From positions 868,001 to 932,000 of the forward strand of contig JASBTZ010000003.1 of NCBI GenBank assembly GCA_030148165.1: a stretch of 64,000 nucleotides of DNA, written 5' to 3'. The DNA is from Bacteroidota bacterium. GTDB taxonomy: Bacteria > Bacteroidota > Bacteroidia > Flavobacteriales_D > Crocinitomicaceae. The stretch's first letter is position 1. The number at the start of each line of letters is the position of its first letter. Under the pieces are notes generated by a model, which saw only the letters and a list, made by a program, of their open reading frames with translations, had not been told where the DNA came from and ran no database searches. Positions 44,922-53,698 of this stretch are shown in pieces. Made by a program: the position numbers and the translations under genes.

Positions 44922-45983
44922 TTAGCGTTCCCTGATTAAATACAAATATACAGGAAAATGATCACTATAGCCTCCCTGCCAATTCGGCCCAACATAAGAA
45001 CGGAATGGATATCCTTTAAAACTTCCTTCCGGATTCTTAAGATAATCCGCATTGTGCACCTTTGCGTTAAAATACTTGTAAGAGTCGAATTGACTACCGG
45101 TTTCTACCAAAGTTGAGGAACAAACGAATTGATCAAATAAATTCCAGTTATCTCTCCAAGCAAGTGTTCCTATTCCTTTTTTGAATAGATCTTCCATCGG
45201 GTTGTACAAATCTCCTTCTTCCACTCTGTCAATCTTCCCTTCGGTGCCTAGTACTTTCTTGAGACTTGGGCTAACCGGGTCATCATTAAGATCTCCCATA
45301 TAGATAAACTTAGAACCCGGATCGTTGACTTCGAGCGAGTCCATTATATATTTTCCGACTTCCGCAGCCATGGCTCTTTTTGGAGCTGATTTTTTCTGGC
45401 CTCCTCTTCTCGACGGCCAGTGTGCCACCATGAAATGAAACTTTTCTCCACCTATCGTACCGCTTACGAGTAATTGATCACGGGTAATAAAATTCGGATC
45501 ATTTTCATCCTTAACTGTAAAGGTTGCTGAAGATTCGTAATTAAAGTATTTAGCCTGATACAGCAATGCAACATCAATTCCTCTACGATCAGGAGAATGA
45601 TAATGAACAATCTGATAGTCTCTTTCCGCTATAGCGGGCATAGCAACCAGATCTTCCAGTACTTCCCGGTTCTCAATTTCACACACACCGAGCACGGCAG
45701 GTCCGTCAGGGGTAGTTTCGGATCCCATATCCGCTATAACCTTCGCCAGATTAGTCAATTTTTGATAATATCTGGCACTTGTAAATTGCTTAGGACCATC
45801 CGGCGTAAATTCATCCTGTAAAATTTTCAACGTATCAGGATCGGCTATCGTGTCGAATAAATTTTCAAGATTGTAAAATCCTACGCATACTACCTCATAA
45901 GATTTCGATTTATCCAACTCCTGCGCTGAAACGTTTAAGTACTGACAACTGACTAAAATCGCTGTAAAAATAATTCTCTTCAT
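44922..45983 (-). CDS. Exported endonuclease/exonuclease/phosphatase family protein
   Basis: About 353 residues with a signal peptide (MKRIIFTAILVSCQYLNVSAQ) and a DNase I-like EEP fold. Motifs include VGFYNLENLFDT, GVCEIENREVLEDL, VAHWPSRRGGQ, IYMGDLNDDPVS and YSDHFPVYLYL, with the catalytic Asn, Glu, His, Asp and terminal Asp-His. There is no T9SS sorting domain, so it probably stays in the periplasm or outer-membrane region. The longest frame starts 13 codons upstream, but the internal ATG is preferred because it opens the signal peptide. It is first in the minus-strand group and divergent from the TonB receptor gene. Confidence 0.93.
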   Translation of the reverse strand: MKRIIFTAILVSCQYLNVSAQELDKSKSYEVVCVGFYNLENLFDTIADPDTLKILQDEFTPDGPKQFTSARYYQKLTNLAKVIADMGSETTPDGPAVLGVCEIENREVLEDLVAMPAIAERDYQIVHYHSPDRRGIDVALLYQAKYFNYESSATFTVKDENDPNFITRDQLLVSGTIGGEKFHFMVAHWPSRRGGQKKSAPKRAMAAEVGKYIMDSLEVNDPGSKFIYMGDLNDDPVSPSLKKVLGTEGKIDRVEEGDLYNPMEDLFKKGIGTLAWRDNWNLFDQFVCSSTLVETGSQFDSYKYFNAKVHNADYLKNPEGSFKGYPFRSYVGPNWQGGYSDHFPVYLYLIRER

Positions 45984-46127
45984 ACGCTCCAAAACTACTA
46001 AATATAAGGGATACACAAGCATCGTATTGTTAGCAAAAAATTAAAGTTTCGTTAATATCTTTTTCGAGTTAGTCGAATTAAATGTTGTAATTTAGCCCCG
46101 CCGATTCAACCTAGACGAATTACATTT

Positions 46128-48683
46128 ATGCGATTAAAACTCATCATTTTTACGTTAGTTTCCGGAGCGGTTTTCAACTCGTTTTCTCAGGAAGATACTA
46201 GCAAAGTTTATGCCGACTCTGTAGATCAGATAATGATCAGTCTTTCTGCTGACGATCTCGAATCGGATGTTCAGAACCAGGACGTTTCCAGTTTGTTACA
46301 ATCATCCCGGGATGTATTTTCATCTATTGCAGGGTATAATTTCTCGAATGCACGTTATCGAATGCGTGGTTTGCGTTCACAGTATTATACGGTAATGATG
46401 AATGGTGTTCCAATGAATACACCCGAACAAGGATACGCTATCTGGGCTTATTGGGGAGGGCTCAATGATGTTATGCGTTATCCTGAAGTGGGAAATAACC
46501 TTACAGATTGTGATTACAACTTCGGAAGTATCGGAGGATACTCAAACGTGAATTTGCGTGCAAGCCGATTTAGAAAAGGATCGCGAATTAGCTTTGCTAA
46601 ATCAAACCGAACGTACAGGAACAGACTAATGGCAACGCATTCTACCGGAATGCAGAAAAACGGATGGGCATATACTTTTTCTCTATCAGGTAGATGGGCA
46701 GATGAAGGATATATTGAAGGAACATACTACAGTGGCGCCAGTTACTTCTTTTCAATAGAAAGAAAACTGAACGAAGATCACAGCGTTAGTCTCGCCGGAT
46801 TTGGAGCACCCACTGTTCAGGCTCGATCAGGTTTAGCAGTACAAGAAGCCTATAACTTAACCGGTTCCAATTATTATAACCCATATTGGGGATATCAGAC
46901 GGATGGCGATAGCGGAAATCAGGTGAAAAGAAATGCACGGGTACGAAATAATCATCGTCCCTCCGTTTTCCTAACACACGACTGGGAGATCGATAAGTTC
47001 AAATCACTTAGCACATCGGTTTACACCACATTCGGGCGAACGGGAAGTACCAATCTGAATTGGTTTGATGCGCAGGATCCCAGACCGGATTACTACCGGT
47101 ATCTTCCTAGCTATTATGCCTTGGACGATCCAACAAGAGCAAATCAACTTAAACTAGCCTGGATGAATGATCCATCTACTAGTCAAATCAATTGGGATGC
47201 CCTGTATAATGCCAATTATAAAAATCTTTATACCCTTGAGGACGCCAATGGAATCGAAGGAAATGATGTGACTTTTGTGCGTTCGAAATATATAGTGGAA
47301 GATTATCGACAGGACCCATTCCAGGTTGGTATCAATTCCATCTACAATTCGAAATTTGACAAAATGGATTTAGCTGCCGGTCTTAATATAGATCGCTATG
47401 TAAGTCACAATTTTAAAGTGGTAGAAGACCTTTTGGGAGGAGAGTACTGGGTTGATATCAATCAGTTCGCTGAACAGGATTATGCCGAACCGTTAGCGGA
47501 TCAAAACAATGTGGAAGAACCAAACAGGTTGGTTGGTGTAGGTGACAAATTTGGCTATAACTATGACATACATGTCAATACTGAAAAACTGTTTGGACAA
47601 TTATCGGGGCGTAGTTCGAGAATAGACTGGTATGGAGGTCTTACCGTGTCCCACACGCAGTTTTACCGAAATGGAATATGGAAAAACGGGCAGTTTCCGG
47701 ATAACTCACAAGGTAAGAGCGAGGTAAAGAACTTTATTAACTACGGAGTAAAAGGAGGCGCCGACTTCAAGATTACCGGTCGTCATTTTGTGACAGCTAA
47801 TTTAATGTACGAGACAAAGGCTCCTTATAGCAGCAACGCGTTCATTTCTCCTCGCACAAGGAATACGATCGTTGCTAATTTAACGAACACAGAGATAATC
47901 GCTGGTGACTTGAGCTATCAGGTTCGTTATCCAAATTTAAGAGCTCGTGCGTCTGTATATTATACAGAAGTAAATGATCAGGTGTGGTCCCGAAGCTTTT
48001 ATCATGATGTATTCAGAAACTTCGTTAACTACACGATGACTAATTTGGATCATCTGTATTCTGGGTTTGAAGCTGGGCTTGAGAAAAAATTTATTGACAC
48101 CTGGATACTTTCTGCAGCTTTCGCTACCGGACAGTTCCTGTACAATTCAAAACCCGAAGCAACGGTGACAGTAGATAATTCTGATGAGTTGTTGGATGAA
48201 GAAAGAACAGTTTACTTTGAAGGATATCGAATTGGTGGGATGCCGCAAACAGCAGCTTCACTTGGATTAAAATATAACTCACCTAAGTATTGGTATATTG
48301 GAGCAAGCTTCAATTATTTTACCAATATTTATCTGGACCCTAGTCCTGACCGACGAACTGCAGAAGCTGTAGAAAACTATGTTGTTACAGATCCGCAGTG
48401 GGATCTCATTTTAGATCAAGAGGTTATCCACGATTTGGATAACAACCCATTCTTCGATAATAACTACACGATTGATTTCTACGCAGGTGCTTCATTTAAA
48501 TTGAAGGATAAACAATACCTGAGAGTAAACATCAATCTCAATAACGTTGCTGACAATAGAAATTTCCTCACCGGAGGTTATGAGCAACTACGATTTGATT
48601 CTTCCAATATTGGGAAATTTCCACCTAAATATGGATATATGTATGGTACGACCATATTTGCAATGGTGTCATACTTGTTTTAA
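46128..48683 (+). CDS. TonB-dependent outer-membrane receptor
   Basis: 851 residues with a signal peptide (about 1-20, ending NSFSQ), a plug domain (about 50-150, with RYRMRGLRSQYYTVMMNGVPMN) and a large beta-barrel of about 22 strands ending in phenylalanine (MVSYLF). The N-terminal carboxypeptidase-like domain common in SusC-type receptors is missing, so it is of the shorter, non-SusC type. It would import a large or scarce ligand using TonB energy. It is divergent from the nuclease/nucleotidase group and followed after 10 bases by a DUF5689 lipoprotein, which may act as its surface-exposed partner. The ligand is not known; nucleosides, nucleotides or phosphate are suggested by neighbours. 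Confidence 0.93.
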   Translation: MRLKLIIFTLVSGAVFNSFSQEDTSKVYADSVDQIMISLSADDLESDVQNQDVSSLLQSSRDVFSSIAGYNFSNARYRMRGLRSQYYTVMMNGVPMNTPEQGYAIWAYWGGLNDVMRYPEVGNNLTDCDYNFGSIGGYSNVNLRASRFRKGSRISFAKSNRTYRNRLMATHSTGMQKNGWAYTFSLSGRWADEGYIEGTYYSGASYFFSIERKLNEDHSVSLAGFGAPTVQARSGLAVQEAYNLTGSNYYNPYWGYQTDGDSGNQVKRNARVRNNHRPSVFLTHDWEIDKFKSLSTSVYTTFGRTGSTNLNWFDAQDPRPDYYRYLPSYYALDDPTRANQLKLAWMNDPSTSQINWDALYNANYKNLYTLEDANGIEGNDVTFVRSKYIVEDYRQDPFQVGINSIYNSKFDKMDLAAGLNIDRYVSHNFKVVEDLLGGEYWVDINQFAEQDYAEPLADQNNVEEPNRLVGVGDKFGYNYDIHVNTEKLFGQLSGRSSRIDWYGGLTVSHTQFYRNGIWKNGQFPDNSQGKSEVKNFINYGVKGGADFKITGRHFVTANLMYETKAPYSSNAFISPRTRNTIVANLTNTEIIAGDLSYQVRYPNLRARASVYYTEVNDQVWSRSFYHDVFRNFVNYTMTNLDHLYSGFEAGLEKKFIDTWILSAAFATGQFLYNSKPEATVTVDNSDELLDEERTVYFEGYRIGGMPQTAASLGLKYNSPKYWYIGASFNYFTNIYLDPSPDRRTAEAVENYVVTDPQWDLILDQEVIHDLDNNPFFDNNYTIDFYAGASFKLKDKQYLRVNINLNNVADNRNFLTGGYEQLRFDSSNIGKFPPKYGYMYGTTIFAMVSYLF

Positions 48684-48693
48684 CTTGTAATTT

Positions 48694-49944
48694 ATGTTTA
48701 TGAAAATGAATAAAATATCATTCCTACTAATTGCGCTTGTAACGATCATCGTTGTTGCAGCTTGTAAAAAGGATATTGAACAACCACCTCAAAATGTAAT
48801 TCCAGAAGGAAATATCATTACCGTTACGGACCTGATGGGTATGTACGCTGGTACACCCATTCATTTTACAGATGGTGATACGAATATTTATTGTGTTGTG
48901 ACTGCTGATGAAACGTCGGGTAACTTATACAAGAATGTTTATGTAACCGATGGTAATCGTGGACTAAATGTTCGCCTGGTTACATCCGGAGGTTTGTACA
49001 TAGGAGATTCTATTCGAATTAACCTCAACGGGACGATCTTGAGTGAGTATAACGGAATGCTACAACTTGACTCGGTAAATGTAGATCAAAACGTAGTGAA
49101 ACAAGCGACAGGGGTTGATATTACTCCGGCAACTGCGACGATAGATGATGTTATAGCAGATCCTAACCTGGTTGGAATGCTGGTAAAACTTAATAATGTA
49201 GAATTCCTAAACACCGACATCGGAACCACTTTTGCGGATGCTATCAACCAAATGTCTGCAAATAAAACGGTTGTTGATTGTAACGGGACACAAGTGCTCA
49301 TGAGAACAAGTGGCTATGCATCTTTTGCTGGTTCCACAGTTCCGGCGGGTAATGGAAGCATTGTAGCCATAGTAGGTAAATACAATGCAGATATTCAATT
49401 ATACTTAAGAGATCTCAGCGATATTAACCTTCCAAATTCATCTTGTCAGCCGACCATCTATTTGCAGAAGGATTTCGAAGACCAAAACGTGACCTCCGGA
49501 GGATGGACAGTGCAGATGGTTACCGGAGCGGTAAACTGGACATCTAACACACAAGGAGCCTTATTTGGAACTGCTTATGGACAAATATCAAATTGGAATG
49601 GATCATCAAACGAGCTTTGCGAGAGCTGGCTTATTTCACCTGCAATGGATCTAAGCGGTGCAACATCTCCGATGTTCTCCTTTGAAAATGCATATAACTA
49701 TGCCGGTGCGCCACTTGAAGTTTATGTGTCGACTAATTACGATGGTGTTAGTGATCCTTCTGTTCAGGGAACCTGGACAGCTTTATCGCCGACCCTATCA
49801 GGAGGTACCTGGTCATGGGTGAACTCCGGTTTAATAGATCTCACTACTTATATGTCTCCGAATACCTACGTTGGATTTAAATACACAGGTTCATCAAGTA
49901 ACGGTAGTACATGGGAGATCGACAATATACTTGTAGAAGACTAA
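48694..49944 (+). CDS. DUF5689 lipoprotein with choice-of-anchor J-like domain
   Basis: 416 residues with a lipoprotein signal (VTIIVVAACKKD, lipidation cysteine at about residue 24). Two parts follow: a DUF5689 region (about 40-250), probably OB-fold-like, with YVTDGNRGLNVRL and GKYNADIQLYLRDLSDI; and a C-terminal beta-sandwich (about 255-416) resembling the choice-of-anchor J domain, with WLISPAMDLS and YDGVSDPSVQGTWT. The real start may be the third in-frame ATG cluster (MKMNK). It lies directly after the TonB receptor and could be its surface binding partner. The next gene carries the same two modules in the opposite order. Confidence 0.9.
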   Translation: MFMKMNKISFLLIALVTIIVVAACKKDIEQPPQNVIPEGNIITVTDLMGMYAGTPIHFTDGDTNIYCVVTADETSGNLYKNVYVTDGNRGLNVRLVTSGGLYIGDSIRINLNGTILSEYNGMLQLDSVNVDQNVVKQATGVDITPATATIDDVIADPNLVGMLVKLNNVEFLNTDIGTTFADAINQMSANKTVVDCNGTQVLMRTSGYASFAGSTVPAGNGSIVAIVGKYNADIQLYLRDLSDINLPNSSCQPTIYLQKDFEDQNVTSGGWTVQMVTGAVNWTSNTQGALFGTAYGQISNWNGSSNELCESWLISPAMDLSGATSPMFSFENAYNYAGAPLEVYVSTNYDGVSDPSVQGTWTALSPTLSGGTWSWVNSGLIDLTTYMSPNTYVGFKYTGSSSNGSTWEIDNILVED

Positions 49945-49975
49945 TCAAAATAAATAACAACAAATAACAAAGACT

Positions 49976-51337
49976 ATGAAAAGAGGATTACTATTACTGA
50001 GTGCACTTCTAATGATAGGAGGTATTAATGCTCAGACATACGTGCCAATGAAAGATTTTCAGGATCAATTGATAACATCACAGGGATGGCAATCTTATGT
50101 GGTATTGAGTACTCCGGGATCTTATGACTGGACAACTCAGGATCTTGGATCTCCGGGGAATTACTATGCAATTGCCAATGGATACAACGGGGCGGGTGCA
50201 GATGCAACCGTACTATTTTTGATCTCTCCTGCTTTTGATCTCACATCGGCGACATTACCTGAACTGAATTTCAGAAACGCAACCAACTTTAACGGTCCAG
50301 CGCTAGGACTTCTAATCTCAACGGATTATGATGGTGTTAGTGACCCATCTGTACAGGGAACATGGAATGATATTACGAGTATGGCTAACTGGTCACCTGG
50401 AACCTACACATGGGTGGATGGTGGTCCGGTTGACTTAAGCGCCTATAACGGAAACAATTCATGCTACATCGCTTTCGTCTATGCAAGTGATCCAGGATCA
50501 GGAGCTGCTGCCTGGGAGGTTGACGAGATCGAGATCGCAGAACCAACAGTAGTAACTCCTACAAATGTTTCTATTTACGATATTCAAAATAGCACTGGGG
50601 CTTCACCGTACGAAGATTCACTTGTTTCCACAGGAGGAATTGTGACTGGAATTGCTTTGAATGGTCAGGGATACTTCATTCAGGCAGGAGAAGGTCCGTT
50701 TAGCGGTGTTTTCGTTAGCGACTCAGTTAACTCTGCCACTGTTGCGCGAGGTGACAGTGTGCTTGTTACAGGTATTGTAGGTGAATTATTTGGTCTGACA
50801 AATATCTTTGCCCTTTCCGGATTTAGTATTGAATCGAATGGTAACCCCGAACCTGCTGCATATCAAGTTACAACTGCAGGAGCAAATGACGAACAATGGG
50901 AAAGTACAAAAGTAACTACCGGACCTGCGAATTGTCTATTCGATAACGACGGTTTCGGACAGTGGGGAATCCACGACGGTTCTGATACGGTTCTGATAGG
51001 ATATTTGATGTACGACTACCCTACTCCAACGATAGGTAATACTTACTGGGTAACAGGTTGTGGATACTATTCATATGGAGAGTGGAAGATCATGCCTAGA
51101 GACCTGGCAGACATTCAGGATGTAACTGGCATTGAAGAAAATGAGCTTTCTGCAAAGGTATATCCGAATCCGTCAAACGGAATTGTACATATCGAAAATA
51201 CGTACAACAAAAACGTTGAAGTCTATAACACGCTCGGTTCACTTGTAATGACTACGACATCCAATCAGGTTGAATTAAAAAGTGGTGTTTACCTTATTAA
51301 GGTGGGTAATAAGACATCACGTGTAGTTGTGATGTAG
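49976..51337 (+). CDS. T9SS-secreted protein with anchor-J and DUF5689-like modules
   Basis: 453 residues: signal peptide (about 1-19, ending GINAQ), choice-of-anchor J-like domain (about 25-190, YDGVSDPSVQGTWND), a DUF5689-like OB segment (about 195-370, with YFIQAGEGPFSGVFV and ALSGFSIESNG), and a type A T9SS sorting domain (from about 380, KVYPNPSNGIVHI). The first two modules match those of the preceding lipoprotein but in reversed order. It should be released or attached outside the cell. A terminator follows, so the TonB receptor, the lipoprotein and this gene form one transcription unit. Binding role likely; no enzyme motif seen. Confidence 0.9.
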   Translation: MKRGLLLLSALLMIGGINAQTYVPMKDFQDQLITSQGWQSYVVLSTPGSYDWTTQDLGSPGNYYAIANGYNGAGADATVLFLISPAFDLTSATLPELNFRNATNFNGPALGLLISTDYDGVSDPSVQGTWNDITSMANWSPGTYTWVDGGPVDLSAYNGNNSCYIAFVYASDPGSGAAAWEVDEIEIAEPTVVTPTNVSIYDIQNSTGASPYEDSLVSTGGIVTGIALNGQGYFIQAGEGPFSGVFVSDSVNSATVARGDSVLVTGIVGELFGLTNIFALSGFSIESNGNPEPAAYQVTTAGANDEQWESTKVTTGPANCLFDNDGFGQWGIHDGSDTVLIGYLMYDYPTPTIGNTYWVTGCGYYSYGEWKIMPRDLADIQDVTGIEENELSAKVYPNPSNGIVHIENTYNKNVEVYNTLGSLVMTTTSNQVELKSGVYLIKVGNKTSRVVVM

Positions 51338-51360
51338 AGAGCATCTGACAATCATTGTAA

Positions 51361-51385
51361 AGCCATCTTTCGGGGTGGCTTTTTT
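51361..51385 (+). terminator. Intrinsic terminator after T9SS gene
   Basis: AGCCATC and GGTGGCT form a 7-bp stem (one G-U) with a 6-base loop, followed by a T run. It ends the receptor-lipoprotein-secreted protein unit. Confidence 0.8.
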
Positions 51386-51392
51386 ATTGCCC

Positions 51393-51400
51393 TATCTTTG
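51393..51400 (+). promoter_or_regulatory. Probable -7 promoter element for DPP4-like gene
   Basis: TATCTTTG matches TAnnTTTG exactly, about 40 bases before the ATG. A TTTCG at 51368-51372, inside the preceding terminator loop, is placed about 20 bases upstream and may be the -33 element. Confidence 0.5.
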
Positions 51401-51439
51401 AGTTATTTCTATTTTTAGGGGAAATTAATTACAGAATAT

Positions 51440-53596
51440 ATGAAAAGTATCATTTCAATTTGTTTCGTCTTTATAACTCTTGGATTAAGCTCTCAGGAGA
51501 TCACCGTTGAGAAAATATGGAAGAACTACGAATACTATGGGAAATCCGTACAAGGTTTTCGCTCGATGAACGATGGAAACTACTTTTCAAAAATCAGTAA
51601 AATGAAGGCGGGAACAGGTGTTACAAAACATCGGTTCGATGACTATAAAGGGAATGGCGAAGTGTTGATTGACCCACGTTGGATTGAGTCTGTAAATATG
51701 GATGATTACTTCTTCAATTCAGACGAAACCAAAGTATTGATCTCGACAAATACCAAATCCATTTACCGTCGCTCGTTTTCTGCTATCTACTACCTACTCG
51801 ATCTCAAAACCCATAAGCTTCAACCTTTAGATGAAGATCATCAACCCCAAACATTAGCAGAATACTCACCAGATGGAAACAAAGTATCTTACATTTTTGA
51901 AAACAACTTATATGTAAAAGACATTGCCAGTGGCGAGATCAGCCAGTTGACGACAGACGGAAAGCAGAATGCTGTTATCAATGGTACGACTGATTGGGTT
52001 TACGAAGAGGAGTTTGCGATCACTAAAGCTTATGGTTGGTCGCCTGACAGTAAATATATCGCATACCTTCGTTTTGATGAAACGGAAGTGAAGGAATACA
52101 ACATGAAGTTCTTCCATGATCTCTATCCTGAACTTTACACGTTCAAATATCCTAAAGCGGGCGAACGAAATAGTATAGTGTGTGCTCATATAATGGCTGT
52201 AGATGGATCAATGGATAAGCAATTGGATCTTGGCGAATACGAGTACATTCCTCGTTTAAAATGGTCTGGAACTAGTAATGATCTCATTGTGCAGACGATG
52301 AATCGGCACCAGAACCAGCTTCGCTATCATCTTTCATGTATAGATGACGGAAAGATCAAAACGAAAATGTTTTATGAGGAAACATCCGATACCTATATAG
52401 ACATCGACGACAACCTGTTAATTCTGAAAGATGGTGAAACCATTTTACGTACAAGTGAGAAGGATGGTTATAATCACATCTATAAGCTAACGTTCGATGG
52501 TGAGATCACACAAATAACAAAGGGAAATTGGGATGTCATTGAATTTCTCGGAATTGATGATGCAAACAAGACGATCTATTATACCTCAGCTTATTACGGT
52601 CCGCTTCATCAGACCATCCATAAGATCAAAATCAACGGGAAGGGATCTAAATGTATCAGTGCAGAGAACGGCTCGAATGATGCTGACTTCTCTAATGGGA
52701 TGAAATACTTTATTCTTTCGCACTCAGATGCAAATACACCAGCGGTACATACACTTTGTGATAATAATGGGAAAGAGCTTTCCGTGTTGGAAGATAATGC
52801 TGACCTCAAGGCGAAGCTCGATCCAATGAATCTGCCCAAGAAAGAATTCATCAAGTTCAAAGGACATGAAATCGAACTGAATGGATGGATGATCAAACCA
52901 AAAGACTTTGATCCGGCTAAAAAATACCCGGTTTACATCAATATTTATGGTGGGCCAGGCGCTAATACAGTTGGTGATCGATGGGAAGGAATGAGTTATA
53001 TGTATCATCAATTACTTGCACAACATGGTTACATTGTTGTTTCCGTCGATCCACGTGGGACGATGTATCGCGGTGCTGATTTCAAGAAAATGACCTACCT
53101 GCAACTCGGTAAATTGGAAACAGAAGATTTTATTGCAGTTGCCAAAGAACTTCAAACATACGAGTATGTGGACGGCGACCGAATCGGAATTATGGGATGG
53201 AGCTACGGTGGATTCATGACGTCGCTTGCAATGACTAAAGGAGCCGATTATTTCAAGATGGGTATCGCAGTAGCTCCGGTAACTAATTGGCGCTATTACG
53301 ACAACATCTACACAGAACGATTTATGCGTACACCGGAAGAAAACGAATCCGGTTATGACGATAATTCTCCGATCAACTTCGTGAATAAGCTAAAAGGGAA
53401 CTACCTGTTGATTCATGGTTCCGGTGACGACAATGTCCATTACCAAAATACGATGGAAATAGTTAACGCATTGGTTGCTGCCGACAAACAATTTGACCTG
53501 TTCATTTATCCGAATAAAAATCACGGAATATATGGTGGAAACACTCGAAGTCATCTCTTTAATATGATGTTGAAATTTACCCTGGAAAATTTATAG
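51440..53596 (+). CDS. Dipeptidyl-peptidase IV-like S9 peptidase
   Basis: 718 residues with a signal peptide (about 1-19, ending LGLSSQ), an eight-bladed beta-propeller (about 40-470) and an alpha/beta-hydrolase domain. The catalytic triad can be placed at S588 (GWSYGGF), D663 (GSGDDNVHYQ) and H695 (KNHGIYGG). The double glutamate motif in VYEEEFAI, which anchors the substrate N-terminus in DPP4, is present. It should remove X-Pro or X-Ala dipeptides from peptides in the periplasm. It has its own promoter and is followed by gltA with no clear terminator between. Confidence 0.96.
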   Translation: MKSIISICFVFITLGLSSQEITVEKIWKNYEYYGKSVQGFRSMNDGNYFSKISKMKAGTGVTKHRFDDYKGNGEVLIDPRWIESVNMDDYFFNSDETKVLISTNTKSIYRRSFSAIYYLLDLKTHKLQPLDEDHQPQTLAEYSPDGNKVSYIFENNLYVKDIASGEISQLTTDGKQNAVINGTTDWVYEEEFAITKAYGWSPDSKYIAYLRFDETEVKEYNMKFFHDLYPELYTFKYPKAGERNSIVCAHIMAVDGSMDKQLDLGEYEYIPRLKWSGTSNDLIVQTMNRHQNQLRYHLSCIDDGKIKTKMFYEETSDTYIDIDDNLLILKDGETILRTSEKDGYNHIYKLTFDGEITQITKGNWDVIEFLGIDDANKTIYYTSAYYGPLHQTIHKIKINGKGSKCISAENGSNDADFSNGMKYFILSHSDANTPAVHTLCDNNGKELSVLEDNADLKAKLDPMNLPKKEFIKFKGHEIELNGWMIKPKDFDPAKKYPVYINIYGGPGANTVGDRWEGMSYMYHQLLAQHGYIVVSVDPRGTMYRGADFKKMTYLQLGKLETEDFIAVAKELQTYEYVDGDRIGIMGWSYGGFMTSLAMTKGADYFKMGIAVAPVTNWRYYDNIYTERFMRTPEENESGYDDNSPINFVNKLKGNYLLIHGSGDDNVHYQNTMEIVNALVAADKQFDLFIYPNKNHGIYGGNTRSHLFNMMLKFTLENL

Positions 53597-53698
53597 CATT
53601 TTTGTGTTACAAAAACGCTGAAACGCTTGATATAAAGGTTACGAAATAGTATATTAGGCGACCAAATTATTTTTCATTAATTGTATTTAGGTTAAAAA

